Of a DNA stretch of 64,000 nucleotides, positions 35,229-47,645 are shown piece by piece. Under the pieces are notes generated by a model. The model saw only the letters and a list, made by a program, of their open reading frames with translations. It was not told the origin of the DNA and searched no databases. A program made the translations under genes and the position numbers. The stretch comes from Paraescarpia echinospica (taxonomy: Eukaryota > Annelida > Polychaeta > Sabellida > Siboglinidae). Each line of letters opens with the position of its first letter. The stretch's first letter is position 1. Where the stretch lies: positions 46,041,980 to 46,105,979 of the forward strand of contig CM034541.1 of assembly GCA_020002185.1 (NCBI GenBank), written 5' to 3'.

Positions 35229-36255
35229 CGCGGTTCCAAACGTCTACTGTGATGACACTTTTGAAGTCGGAAAGGCTGCAGCAACAAAACTAGTTGTGGT
35301 GCCATTCACAGAGATCAAGATGAAGAGGGGTGACAGGGTCATCAACATGGCTGCGCAGGCTCATGAGCTTACATGCAGGGGCCAGACGTGCGCAATCAAC
35401 CCAAATCTCCTATTTCAGCGAATAACAGTTGTTATTGACAACCACCAAGAAATGGAGGAGCTGGTAAGCCAGTCATAGTGGTGTTTGAGCACCAGCGTCG
35501 CTCGCAGGAAACAGCTTCTCGTGACATCCTGTTCGATACCAACATGAAACCGTTCGTCCCTCAGCACAGCTTTCTCAGGAATGCAACCAACAAGACGCGC
35601 CTTATTGCTATCATTATGCAATGTTTTGCAAACGAGTGTGTCAATGGGAAGCAGGCCGAATGAGACGCGGACAGGTTTATTGTCTCAACAGCCCTGGAGA
35701 TTTCCACCCGTCCTTGTCGTTGCCAGCGACACTGACATCCTAGTAATGCTAGTGAACCAGGTGAGTGGCACACCTGGTGTGTACATGGTGCGATATCTGT
35801 CTTCCCGTGTCAATGTTCTGGATATACAGGAAAATATCGGAACAGCTACGACCCACCTGCTCTTCGTCCATGCTGGCTGTGACAGCGTGTCTGCGCTCTT
35901 CGGCAAGGGAAAAAAGACCGTGCTGAATAAGGTGATGGGTAACATAGAGAAAGTAGGCTACCTGGAGGTGCTCAATCACACTAACAGAACACAAGAAGAA
36001 ATCACATATGCTGGTGACCGTTTTTTTAAAACCCTGTATGGAGGTGACCAGAATACCACGCTGGATGCCCTCAGATATAAGGTATATCCTTGTCATAACT
36101 GTACGAATATTTATTATGGACAGGTAAGTTCACATGTAGCCCTGTATTAAGTTCTTGCGATTACTCAAAGCGCTTTGTACTTACACATGTGTCCGTTCTT
36201 CAACATGGTACCCATTGCAACGTGTGTCTAAACACGTTTGTAAATGTTTTGATAG

Positions 36256-36408
36256 CTCTACGGGAAAGCCATCAGGAAGTATAAATTATCCTCGGTGTTC
36301 CGATTGGAGACGCTGCCGCCGACAACTGTCGCTGCCCGGCAGCATTCATTCCGCACTTACCACACAGTGCAGCAGTGGAGTGGAAACACCCTGCCTCCCA
36401 CTGACTGG
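36256..36408 (+). pseudogene. Penultimate exon of the tesmin/CXC-type gene
   Basis: 51 codons without a stop, between gttttgatag and tgg|gtaatg, carrying VFRLETLPPTTVAARQHSF and VQQWSGNTLPPTDW. Phase 0 at both ends. Confidence 0.65.
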
Positions 36409-36528
36409 GTAATGTTATCAGTTCTAATCCTATTTGCTGCTGTACACATTTTAATTTGGAATTTTGGTTCAAATTGGGACGCCAAAGGTAAATTCGGTTA
36501 CATAGGTTTGTTCTGGATGGTTCTACAG

Positions 36529-36738
36529 GATTGGGCATTGCAAGATGACGGACTATGCCCTCTAACAAGCGAGAAAGCCCCAGCCCCAAGCAAGCTCCTC
36601 CGCGTGGTATTGTGCGGATGTAAATGCCAATTTGGGAAGGCCTGCGACTGTGGGAAGGTGGGACTCTACTGCACTCCTATGTGTGCGCCCTGCAGTGAGC
36701 AGTCCTGCTCTAACATCTTCATGCAGGACGAAGCATAA
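36529..36738 (+). pseudogene. Terminal exon with CXC-like cysteine cluster
   Basis: 69 codons to TAA after an acceptor ggttctacag. Starts DWALQDDGLCPLTSEKAPAP, then LLRVVLCGCKC, and holds 11 cysteines in CxC/CxxC spacing as in tesmin/TSO1-type domains. This exon is itself intact. Confidence 0.7.
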
Positions 36739-37169
36739 ACGCACACATAGACGGTCTGGGGTTGGTGCAGTTGCTTTCACGTTTGTTTATATCAGTGTAT
36801 ATGAATGTATATAACACTGATGTTGCCTATACTATCTCGTGTCATAATTAAGCTGTTGATATTTGAATTGTCAAATATTTATTTAACACATGTTCTGTTG
36901 ATTACATTATATTTTCACTGTGTCCATTGGATAGATCATGGCTGAAAACCCCCCACTAGATATATTTGTATACCTTCTATCTCTAATAGTTTGGCAAATA
37001 TAGCCGTTTTATCGAATTTCATCAGTATCGGGACGCCATCTTGAATTCTGCGGTTAGCTCAAGGAAGATTCTTGGGGACTTTTAGTATGCTATTTAAGAC
37101 ACTTTCAGGGATCTGCGGTGCAAAAATCAGCTTTTTGTTTTCGACTTTAAGGTTTGACCCTAAAATTCT
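36739..37169. other. No gene seen
   Basis: Spacer between the tesmin-like gene and LINE C; nothing recognised. Confidence 0.5.
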
Positions 37170-37195
37170 TGGACTACGTCGTCAAATCCTTAACC

Positions 37196-37425
37196 TACCA
37201 AGCTCGCCAAAAAAATTTCTCGATGAAACGGCGACTGAAAGGTACCAAACTACTCATCACGGAAAACCTCACGAAACGCTGCAGCGAGCTGCTCTGCAAG
37301 GCCAAGTCGCTGCCCAACACTGCCACATGGACGTCTGACGGACGGATCGTCTGCCTGCTCACTAGTGGCAGGAAAATACCCATAACCACATAGCAGGACC
37401 TCCGACATATCGACTGGCAGTAACT
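37196..37425 (+). pseudogene. LINE C ORF1 C-terminal fragment
   Basis: Reads KNFSMKRRLKGTKLLITENL, then TKRCSELLCKAKSLPNTATW and DGRIVCLLTSGRK, stop. It matches the RNA-binding C-terminal half of LINE E ORF1. The N-terminal coiled-coil part is missing. Confidence 0.75.
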
Positions 37426-37474
37426 TCATCCATCCGAACAATATTGCCTCTCTCGCCGCAGGACTAGATCTACC

Positions 37475-39740
37475 ATGTCGAACAATATACTTTTGGACTT
37501 ACCTAACATTGATCACACCAATGAAAACGAACCATTCATATTTAACATCATCTCAGCACGTATGCAAAACTGTGAGTACTTCACTGACAACCAACTGATA
37601 AGCTTATATTCTAACTTGAAGAATAACTCAAAAATTGTCACACTAGCTGTAAATACACGTAGTCTGCGGAAAAACTTACAAAAACTTTAATTATGCTTAA
37701 AAACATTAAATAGTCCTTTTGACTTTATAAGATTGACTGAGACATGGCTCTCTGACCATGATGACACGAATTGTTATAACATTGATGGGTGTTCTCCAGT
37801 TACGCATCCCAGACAAGAAGAGAAAGGAGGCGGTGTAGGAATTTACATCTCCAACAAACACAAATATATACATAATGAAGGGATATGACAGCCATTACGA
37901 ATCAATATTAATTGAGATTAAAGCAAACAGCAACACTTTTATAATATGTTCTGTTTATAAACCTCTAAGTACAAACATAGATCGCTTCAACGATGAACTC
38001 CTCAGTGTACTAAACACAATAGTTCGGGAAAAGAAAAACTGCGTACTGATGGGAGACTTTAATTTAAACTTAAGTAATACAAACTCACGCCAAGTTAATG
38101 ATTTCATCAACAATATGTATGCGAATGAATGTTACCCAACAATTAATAAACCAACTAGAATTGCTAATGAATCGGACACATTAAAGGATAACATATTCAC
38201 CAACATAACTCAATACAAGATACAGTCTGGCATTTTATACACTGATATAATTATCTGACCACCTCCCAGTATTCAACATTTATCACATTTGTAATGTCCC
38301 ATTTAAACCAGGATATGAAACACTGTACAGACGAATTAAAAGTGAAAAACATTTGGCAAAATTAAAAACAAAATTAGATCGTACCAACTGGGATGATGTC
38401 TACAACGAACCTAGCCCAGATGCTTCATACAATGCATTCATTAAGAGACTTAATACATTACTTGATAAATGTCTCCCTATTAAAAAAATATAAATAAAAA
38501 GTTACAGACAATCCCAGCTCCGAATGGTTGACCAAAGGTATATTAATAGCAAGTAAAAAATTTTTTTTTTTTTATTATATAAACAATTCAAAGAGAGTCC
38601 AACATTTGACAATGAAACAAGCTACAAAAGATACAAAAATAAATTGACACATTTATCAGGCTCTCAAAGAGAAATCACTATAAACCAAATTTGATTTGCA
38701 TAAAAGGAATGCAAAGAAGTCATGGAAACTAATTAAAGAAGCCCTGAAATGCAAATGAAAAGATTCAAAGCCGAGCACAAGTTTCACCTTATCGGATGGC
38801 TCAGAAACTACAAGCCCTAAAGACATAGCAAACGCGTTCAATGATTATTTTATAACTGTGCCGTCAACTCTTGTTAAAGACATACCCACAACGGGTAGTG
38901 AATGACTCAACTGAATTTGTTAAGACAAATCCTAATAACATTTTCTGTCGGCCAACGTGGCCCGAGGAAATTGATGCATTATTATGTAATTTGAAGTCTA
39001 ACACATCTAGTGGCTTTGACAACATTGATTCTCTTATTGTGCGAGAAATAAATCCCCACATAGCTCCTTTACAATCGCATATTTTTGAACAATTGATTTA
39101 ACACTGGACCACACCAGTTAAACATAGCGAAAGTAACCCCTATACATAAACAAGATGACCTGAATAACTTCTGTAACTATAGACCAATCTCTATCTTGCC
39201 ATGTTTCTAAACAAATCTGGAGCGACTGACGTGTAATCGACTCAAACGCGTTCTCAACCAGTCCCATATTATATCAGAAGAACAGTATGGTTTCAGGAAA
39301 AAATATTCCACTTATATGGCTCTAATAAATCATAATATAGATAAAATATCAAGTGGAATCGACAGCAACACATTCAGTATAGGCATATTCATTGTCCTAT
39401 CTAAAGCCTTCGACACTATCGACCACAGTATTCTATTACAAAAACGTAACTGCTATGGCATGAGAGGGCACATTCTCACCTGGTTCAAGAGTTACCTAGA
39501 ACACAGGACACAGTATGTGACAGACGACAATGTAAATACAGTAACAAGACAGTGATGTGTGGTAACTACAAGGCTCTGTACTAAGGTCACTATTATTTAT
39601 TTTCTACATCAACATTTGCATCAGTCAATAATAAGTACAATATCTCATATCAAGCAATACAAATTAACGGATAGACCATCCCCCAAGTTAAATTCACTAC
39701 ATTTCTTGGCGTGTGTATAAATGAACACTTACATTGGTCT
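37475..39740 (+). pseudogene. LINE C ORF2 endonuclease and reverse transcriptase
   Basis: Endonuclease pieces: LAVNTRSLRKNLQKL, IRLTETWLSDHDD, GGGVGIYISNKHKY, FIICSVYKPLSTN, CVLMGDFNLNLSNTNS and SDHLPVF. RT pieces: LKSNTSSGFDNIDSL, NNFCNYRPISILPC and VLSKAFDTIDHSILLQK. Motif C (YADD) is missing: near 39640 the sequence jumps to the connection region (FTTFLGVCINEHLHWSM). Several stops and frameshifts. Confidence 0.8.
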
Positions 39741-40057
39741 ATGCACTAAAATAAACTAGCATCTAAACTTGCACGAAATGTAGGCATACTCTGCAAGTTG
39801 CACACTATACCACTCAATTACCGCTTTGCACAATGGCGTTAGGTTGTGTAAGTTTATATTGCATTGCGACGGCTTGTTGTAATTTTTTATTTTGCGTCAA
39901 ATCTAAAAAAATGTACAATTATTACATTACCTAATTACAGGGGACTCTCGAAATAAGCCCCCAGGGGTTTCTTGAGAATCTCCCGAGTTACCTGATGAAC
40001 CCATATCTACGATCACACTTGTGACATAACTGTAATCGAGTAACCAAATAAACTTTC

Positions 40058-40166
40058 ATTCATTCATTCATTCATTCATTCATTCATTCATTCATTCATT
40101 CATTCATTCATTCATTCATTCATTCAATCATTCATCCATCCGTCCATTCATTCATTCATTCATTGA
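40058..40166. repeat. (ATTC)n microsatellite, LINE C tail
   Basis: More than 20 attc units directly after aataaacttt. Confidence 0.9.
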
Positions 40167-40254
40167 AATGTTCATGTTATAAGACCAATATACATAAGAA
40201 TATGTGTAAAATTTGGTCTTATAACTTGAAAACACACACGTATACACACATTTA

Positions 40255-40378
40255 ACAACATTAGGCACAGTCGACCTATGAGCGGCTAACCATCGGCACA
40301 ATATCGTTAGCCGACTATGGGCCAATCTCGGCCCGAAGGCGAATTGCTGGACAAAATTCCCTCGGCCCGCTGGCGGAT
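40255..40378. repeat. Hairpin sequence with tcggcccg motifs, copy 3 (divergent)
   Basis: Inverted arms cggctaac and gttagccg near 40290-40318, followed by atctcggcccg and ccctcggcccg. It abuts the resumption of LINE B at 40379. Confidence 0.45.
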
Positions 40379-41733
40379 GCCGACAGAAATGTGAGTGGCA
40401 AATCACAGGGTGGAGGGATCTGTGTGTACATCAACCAGCGCTGGTGTAAGTCTGTCATCGTGAGGGAAGAACTGTGTACCCCAGACATGGAGCTATTGTC
40501 AGTGTCGCTGCGTCCGACCTACTTACCCAGAATGTTCGGACAGTTATTTTTAACTCTGGTCTATGTGCCACCGTCAGTTTATGTTGCACGCGCAACTGAT
40601 GCAATCACTAGCTGTGAGCACCGGCGTGAGACAATGTCGCAAAACTCGCCAAACATCATTCTCGGAGATTTCAATAGCTGCCGACTGGACAAAACATTGC
40701 CTGTTTACCAGCAGTACGTGACGTGTCAGATACGAGGCAGTAACACCCTCGATCTTTGTTATGGCAACATTAAGGACGCGTACAAGTCCGTGAAGAAGAT
40801 GGCACCCGGTACAGCTGACCAAAAAAATGCTACATTTGATCCCGGCGTATAGAACTAAATTGCAGAGACAGACAGCAATGCAGAAAAATGTAAAAAAATT
40901 GGGACTTGAACTCGGCCGACACCCTCAGGGGGTGTTTTGACTGTACCTTGTGTAATGTTCTCATTGACTCCAGCTCTTCGCAAGTTGATGTCTCCACAGA
41001 CTATATCAAGTTTTGTGAAGAGATGATTGTCCCCACAAAATCTGTGAAAATCTTCTCAAATAACAAACCGTCGGTACGAAAAGAACTGAAAAACAGAATC
41101 AATGACAAGAAGAGGGCTTTCATGCAAAAAAGATCCAGTGTACTCTAAACAAACTGATCAGGGACGCTAAACTGGAATACAAGGACACAATTTAACGCCT
41201 GTTCTAATACTGCAATATGTGCAGCGGATAAGTGCTGAACACGGACTCCTCATCCTCCCCTAAGACCAGGTTCCGGTGGAAAGGGTATTCAGTATGATGG
41301 GGAAGATCGACATCAAGTTTTAGCCGTCGCTAGGGCTTTGCTGGCGTACAATACCAATGTTTCCTCTGCATGCTACTAGTTGCAGATGTCGCCAGGTTTG
41401 CTGGAGTAGGTAGGAAAGGCTTTCGATAAGCGTTACCTTTTTTTTAATAAATTACCGTTAAAATCTTCCTATTGTGTTTTGATAATATAGGGAGATCTTC
41501 CTATTTTGGGTTCATTCAACTTGGAAGCTTTGCATTGAGTGAGCCTGAGATGATTTAACTCTTGTAATGTATTTAATTTATTTAGCATATTTAACTTACT
41601 TTAACCGATATAACTGTTATTACTATTTTATATTGCATGTAGATTTGTTTTATTTCTTTTAATATGATGCTACACTCCAAATTAATGTCCTCCCAAGGGA
41701 CAATAAAGTATTGTAAGTGTGATTGATTGATTG
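40379..41733 (+). mobile_element. LINE B, 3' part
   Basis: Continues the endonuclease: ADRNVSGKSQGGGICVYINQ, then LLSVSLRPTYLPRMF, IILGDFNSCRLDKTLPVYQQ and NTLDLCYGNIKDAYKSV, then the linker (VDVSTDYIKFCEEMIVPT). The RT domain is deleted (about 41220-41530 holds unrelated sequence). The 3' UTR from about 41535 matches LINE A and ends with gggacaataaagtattg and (TGAT)n. Confidence 0.8.
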
Positions 41734-42714
41734 TGTTTGTGTGCATGCGCGTGTGCGTGTGGGTGCGCGTGTGTGATAAGGCAGCTATATTCTTTATGAC
41801 AATCTATGATTATGCAATGCTGATGCTTCAAAACACCAAAGGAAATATAACACCCCACGACACGACACAGTACAACCAAGGCATGTCACTGTGTTTTTAG
41901 TTAGGCATCTTATGTTAGTAGATTATTTTCTCTAGACGAATGCCAATGGAAGATATGGAGAGCCGAATTGATCAAGGTACTATCCTCCTCGAGATAGCAA
42001 CCTTGAGATGTCTCGCATGGTACAAAGATTGTGTGTAAAAAAAGCATAAACTGGAGGGCTTACGCCGATGTATCGGGGTCTAAAGTCTACTACAATTTAT
42101 GACAAGTCGTCGGACGCGCCAGGCAAAAAACACCAAAATAGTTTACTCGGTTCGTATTGATAGAACCGTAACTCGAGACAAATTTAATAGGACGGTTGCA
42201 TAAAAATATGCCTGATTTGTGTAATCATTATTGGTAATAGGATGAGCGTTTGTGGGGCTATTGGAAACACAACGATACGTTTTGGTTAGGGGTTAATTGA
42301 AACCCGAATTCCAGTTGAACGCAAGCATAAGATAAAAACTGCCTCCTCAACTGATTTAGGCGACAATGAATCCGGTTGAATTATGCCCTAACGTGTAATG
42401 TGTGTACAGTTTAATTCATATCCACAGACGGTTTAATAAACAAACATGCGTAATCTTGTTAAAATGGTCAAAATTATATATTTTGTTCGTTATTTCTGGT
42501 TACCTAAATATCAACCTCATTTGTCAGACTAACATTTAACCTTCAACTCACTGAATGTGTCAGTAACATGTTTTTTGAGAGAGCAAGGAAATCGACAACA
42601 TCATTGCAGAAGCATGTGAATAATCATGTCGCACATTCACGGGGACATTCCAATTTTGAAAATCACTTCAAATAAGTCTTTGGCAAGAATGAATGAAGTT
42701 ACCTATTTACCTGA

Positions 42715-42967
42715 TGATACTACCAAAACTACGTATAACAATACTACGTAAAAGTAAAGTAAAGGTAAGTTCTTATATATCCAGTCATCAGGACTGTTCA
42801 AAGCACTTTACATTTTACTCCCTGGCAGACCTGTTCAATCGAACACCATCTCTACTTCTCTGGGAAGCATCCAGCCACGCTGCAATTAATGAGCGAAGAA
42901 TATTCGTACACAAGTATCCACCACTGTCTATAACCAGGTACTCATTCATACAGCTGATTGAACTAGA
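42715..42967 (-). mobile_element. SINE, head-deleted copy
   Basis: Matches 11321-11573. The tRNA-like head and about 100 flanking bases are deleted, with homology resuming at gaattagatgcacgagg. Confidence 0.75.
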
Positions 42968-43863
42968 TGTAGTGAATTAGATGCACGAGGACTAAACTAC
43001 AAAGAAGATTGAAAAAATGGGCTGTTAGATGGCGATTTTATCACGGATTGGACTCTGCTCGTGACATAATATGCCTCATAATTAAATGCACAATAATCGC
43101 CTTCGGTGGATTGTAACTTACACGCGATCACTGTTTATATATATAGGCCTATAATAAACAAATGTATAACTTTCAGTGAGGAGAGAAATTGTCCACGTGC
43201 ATAGTATGAAAAGGATGGTTATAAGCAATGTTCGGCGTAACTACGGTCCCGCGGGCCCGGGGCCCACAAATCATCTGTCGGGCCCGCAACGGTCGCTCGT
43301 CACAGGCCCTGTTGGCTCGCGTGGTTTTTGGATATGTCTGCTGATCATGCTTTAGGCACGGAGAACAATTGTAAACAAGAAGCGGTGTAAGCGTGGGGGG
43401 ACTTGTTCGAGAAGCTCAGCTTGGATAAGACATAGTGGTGCGGTGAATCATGTATGTAAGATGCGAATGCGTGGAGGAAGACAGTGTGCCGTGACAGGCA
43501 GGCATAACTCAAGCACAAGCAACTTAAACGGTAGTCATAAGACCGTAAATAATGTCAGCATACCAATACAGGCTGGAGGCTGCGGAGTTGACAGAGACGA
43601 AACAACCGAAGCAGCACGTTTGTTAGAAAAAAACTAAGTCCGTTGGATTACAGGAGTAAATTGGTAGATGACTTTGCTGATATGATGCAGTTGCGCTCAG
43701 AAATAAATTAATACAAATATTCATCAATGCATAATATTCCTAGTTATTGTAAAGTACGAATATCATATTTTAACTTAAGTATGTTTATTGTAATTCAAAC
43801 CACATATTAAACTGACTGATCTATCTTAAATGTAACAGTGTTGTTTTGACCCAAGGCACTTAA

Positions 43864-43962
43864 CTAATTTCCACAATGATCCTGTGATCGGGGGATATAA
43901 TAAATGATTGTCATCAAATACAATATAGAAATGTATGTATCCCCGTCTTACAAATGTCACAA
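43864..43962. repeat. 99-bp segment, inverted relative to left paralogue
   Basis: Starts ctaatttccacaatgatcc and ends caaatgtcacaa. It is the reverse complement of 12641-12739. Confidence 0.85.
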
Positions 43963-44323
43963 CCTTCTTAGACGACATACATATATTTATATGGCAGTGC
44001 AGTTGTAATGCTAAAATGCATTATTTTTGGTTTGTCGTTGAAAATATGAAACGTGGATCTATGATCCTCCGAAACCATTGAACGTATTTTACCCTGGTTT
44101 TCTATAATAAACCGTCGTCAACATCATCATCATACAGTTGTATAGCCGACGTTCAGTGCCGTGTCAAATATCGACTTGTGCAACTATTGCGTCGGTTTCA
44201 TTAGTAAGTCGAGGATCATAGCAGTGCTGAACGAGCGCCACACCTCTCCAAACACAATACCTCAAAACACGCACTAACACATTTTACGTCACACGCAGAC
44301 TCGCACGCTCGCACGCGACTCAC

Positions 44324-44437
44324 CACAAGCAGAAAGGTGCCCAGACATTCTGCCAGTCCTTCCCGAATCAGAACGTTTGTTATCTTAAGACGAGAGGCAA
44401 CCTTTCTTTGCCAGCGTGCGGTTCGGCTTTCCCCCAT
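44324..44437 (-). CDS. Aquaglyceroporin exon 1
   Basis: The ATG at 44437 gives 38 codons (MGESRTARWQ, RKVASRLKIT, NVLIREGLAECLGTFLLV), ending in phase 0 at a strong donor (cttgtg|gtgagtcg). This fits phase 0 of exon 2 at 27862. The product is the cytoplasmic N-terminus and the start of helix 1. Aquaglyceroporins form tetrameric membrane channels for water, glycerol and small solutes. Intron 1 would be 16.5 kb and hold the peptide gene, LINEs B and C and the tesmin-like gene. Without those later insertions it would be far shorter. Confidence 0.8.
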
Positions 44438-44637
44438 GATGAACTACGGGTGACTGAGTAACAGCGATGTTTACCTAAATCCCTTCACTGACTGCCCAAC
44501 ATTCTCTTCCAGGCACCTAGCTGGGGTCCCACCCACTCACTTACTAAACCATCTGTAAAAAAGAGTTCACTTGGCGCAATGCTGCGTATGAATGCACAAC
44601 GGCTCCAAAAGATAGCCGGCAGGCATACCCGGTGTAC

Positions 44638-47630
44638 CGGTCTGGAAATAATTTCCGGCCTGAAGGTAAGTCCCGTTTCCATTTCTTTGCGTATTCCTCA
44701 TGCTCGCGCAAACGCAGTACACCAAATGCGACCCGCAGTGAGCAACATGACCTCAGGTGACCGATCAACTTTGACCCCTTGATCGATGCACGCGGCAACT
44801 GAGTTACATAATTAATTGTTTTGTTTGCTCTAGCGACCATTACTCTACTGACCTACGTGCCCCCTACGGTGCTGAACAATGAACATACAAATGTGCGTGA
44901 CCACGGGCACAGCTGACTTAGTTCCCTATCAGTATAATTTGACATAACGTTTAATATCATAGCGGTGATGCAGCGGGAGACACTTCAAGATGAGTACCGA
45001 CGGTGCATGGCGTGCAACAAACATTACTTATCACACAAAAACACTTGGTGTGTAACAAGCGAGTGCGCAATACTGTGTTGAAGGCTACGAAGCTTGGCCA
45101 GTACAAAGTAGACGGTGAGTAGACTGTCCAGCCCCAGGGCCAGGCTAATAGTCTGTAGCCTAGTGCATAGTATACTATGCCATAAACCAGTCTATAATAT
45201 TAATATGGGTTTCTTAAATGATATAGCCAAACATTGGCTGTATAATATTAGAAACCAGGCATGGGTTATGGTGATATTCTTTCAGCCGTAATTATTAACG
45301 CTTATTTAGCCTATTAAAATTAATTAGTATTTATCTTACCGACGCTGGTGTGTTCTTTCCAAATTCCATCACCACCATCCTTTTTGTGTCTGCGCCAGAC
45401 ACAAAAAAGGAATTGTGTTTGCAAGCATGTAGGCACGTATATTTATTATAAAATATGTTACACCATATTATATTGGGTGCATTTGCTGGATCTGCGCAAC
45501 ATGCATATTGCGTTGCGCAATCCTCGGATCTGCAGAATGTTTTCTTCGTGCGGATTCACTAAATTGGTTTCGTCATTTTATGGTTGTATGCATTCTCGTT
45601 TGATGGAAAGTGTAATGTATCCATTATTTTAAACCACTGGTCAAGTGTAGCAGTACAAGCATCTAATCTCCCCGGGCCTAACGAGGTGTTAGAATAGGAG
45701 CCTATGTGTTTTTGTAAGATGTATAAATATGAAACGATGGGTCCTCGCAAGGATGTGGCTATTGAAACAGCTGCTCCGCAGGCCCACCCTTTGTTACATA
45801 GAATGGTTATTATTCTTATCTTTCTTTGGGTTGTACCTGTTGATTGTCTGATCCAGAACTTAATATTCCTTTGACAAAACAGACACCCATGCCATTTCAG
45901 ATTCATGGTAATATTTTGCCAGATATAAAAATTGCACTCAACCTGAGATGTCAAATGGTTTCAGCCTTAGATGATTAAATGTACTGCTAGTTGGTGTCGT
46001 ATAAAATTAACATTCCATGCCCAAGGGAGCCAAACCTTAATACAATGGCCCACACTATAAGTGCTACTTGAAATCGGTTAATTGTGAATTTTAGTATTTG
46101 TGAATATTCTTCCAGCAGAAATTATTAACGCTATTAAACAGTCATTTTACCTAAAAATGTATACCCCTAAAATGTATACCAACCTAAGTACCAATGCATT
46201 TGACCACGTATAATGCAATTAATAAATGGAATCGATTAATGAATCATTGACAATCACTCGCTATCAATATTGCATTTAGCACAGGTACTTGCATTGTTAT
46301 TTTTATACATTGTACTGTATGTTTGTATGAATACAATTATATTTCCTTTCTCAGAAGACACAATGACACACAATCTTATACACAGTATCTGGGAATACTG
46401 TTACATTACAGTAAGGAATTTACTAATTAACTTTATCATACTGACTTGGACTTGGTAGACTTTGTACGTAGTCCTAAATTGTTTCAAGTGAATTATGACA
46501 ATATCTGCATAGTCTGCTCGCGCCCTTATCACTAGAATTAGACTTTGTGCACAATTACCCCTGGCGTGGGCTTATTGACCGATACAATGCATCTGCGCGT
46601 ATGATTATGTTGGTATTTAATTACAATGACTTTCAGTGATGCAACAATTGAAGCATCAACTGCAGTTAGATATAGGCAATTGAAAACAGCTCCAGACAAC
46701 TGATTTACCCCATAAAAGGTGAGCATATATATATATATATGGAGTATCTTGAAAATAATAGTTTTTACGTCCTGTAATGGGGGTCGTATATTAATCCCTG
46801 AACGTTTGGTGCTCCAGGTTCAAGCTGTCTAAGAGGAAAACGTTATCCTACCCACATGCACAATATGTAATATGCAAGTTTGATTCTAAGTAAATTTTAT
46901 GCATTCCTCTGAGGTAATTATGAACAATTAGAAGCTTAGATAGAATAAATGTACTTTATATTTACAGATGTGTATTTTGCTCATAACTAATACATGGTTT
47001 CCATCTTGTGAGTGATTGTTTCAGCTTATGGTACATTCACCATAGTCCACCCGTGTGTTTCAATTGCAACTGTGTTGTCTACACTGCAGAGAACAGTTTT
47101 ACCAATTGTTGTTGAAGTGGTTTCATTAGGTCATGAGTTGTAAACCTTTGGAATGTGAATTATTTATTATTGGAAATGAGTCAATGATTAGTAAATGCAT
47201 ATGAAATAATAGGAATTGTGTAGGATGCAGTGGTGAAAGTGTCAATTGCCCAATCTACTTAATGTACATTGTTCATAGTTTTACTATAACTTCAAACTTT
47301 GTACAATTACGATTTTTTTTCTCCAATTGTTATATATTATAATATATTTGTGTCATAATACATCCGGTCATGATACATGTCGTTCACATTGTTTTTGTTT
47401 TATCTATATATTTCTTTTTTGTTTATTATTATTGTTGCACAGACATGTGCGTCTAGTATGACAACATATATGACGTGCTACGTAGCATGGAGAACGTTGA
47501 CTCTGTAGCGCTATGAGGAAAAAGGTTTTTTGTTGATAGCGGACGGTCAGATGTTACTGTACATGTTTCAACTGTAATTATTCATTTACATAATATCAGC
47601 TAGCGAATCACTTCTTGGTTTCAAGGAGGT
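44638..47630. other. No gene supported
   Basis: Mostly AT-rich. It holds a perfect-looking hairpin at about 45380-45412 (cctttttgtgtctg, then ccagacacaaaaaagg) and an AT run at 46726-46741. Upstream exons of the four-exon gene may be here but none is convincing. Confidence 0.45.
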
Positions 47631-47645
47631 GCTAATGAGAATTCT

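Larger units (their letters stand above)
34046..36738 (+). pseudogene. Tesmin/CXC-type multi-copy family gene, decayed
   Basis: Pieces of one gene in order: VGLLKLSIF, then EMIPVFNVAGHFAYAKCARL and MPEAEFKMF (34130-34350); HPPF and ISTGVV blocks (34473-35228, expanded); CDDTFEVGKAAATK and LLFQRITVV (35230-35430); VFEHQRRSQETASRDILFD and NATNKTRLI (35480-35610); DADRFIVSTALEIS, then VVASDTDILVMLV; TTHLLFVHAGCDSVSALFGKG; LPPTTVAARQHSF; and a Cys-rich end CGCKCQFGKACDCGKVGLYC. I recall this as a repeated family of invertebrates and fish annotated as tesmin/TSO1-like CXC proteins. The spaced acidic motifs (DAD, DTD) resemble PIN/FEN-type nuclease sites (inference). Stops (34414, 35476, 35661), frameshifts and missing blocks show decay. 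Introns at 36124-36255 and 36409-36528 keep GT-AG ends and phase 0, so it is not a retrocopy. Confidence 0.75.
37170..40166 (+). mobile_element. LINE C, ORF1 remnant, ORF2, 3' UTR and (ATTC)n tail
   Basis: ORF1 end at 37196-37425, ORF2 at 37475-39740 with stops and an internal deletion, then a 3' UTR with a hairpin (ggggactctcgaaataagcc then its near-complement at about 39950-39993) and aataaactttcattcattc, ending in a long (ATTC)n run. CR1/Jockey-type RT. Its ORF1 is related to that of LINE E. Confidence 0.8.
41734..44637. repeat. Paralogous block, right copy
   Basis: Partner of 10250-13904. Compared with it, this copy lacks the newer SINE, the (GCAC)n tract and part of the older SINE, and carries the 99-bp segment in the opposite orientation. 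Confidence 0.85.

Noticed and set aside
44968..45115. Possible first exon of the four-exon gene ending at g|gtgagtag
   Set aside because: The frame with the right phase opens only after a stop near 45050 and lacks an ATG or acceptor; other frames give the wrong phase.
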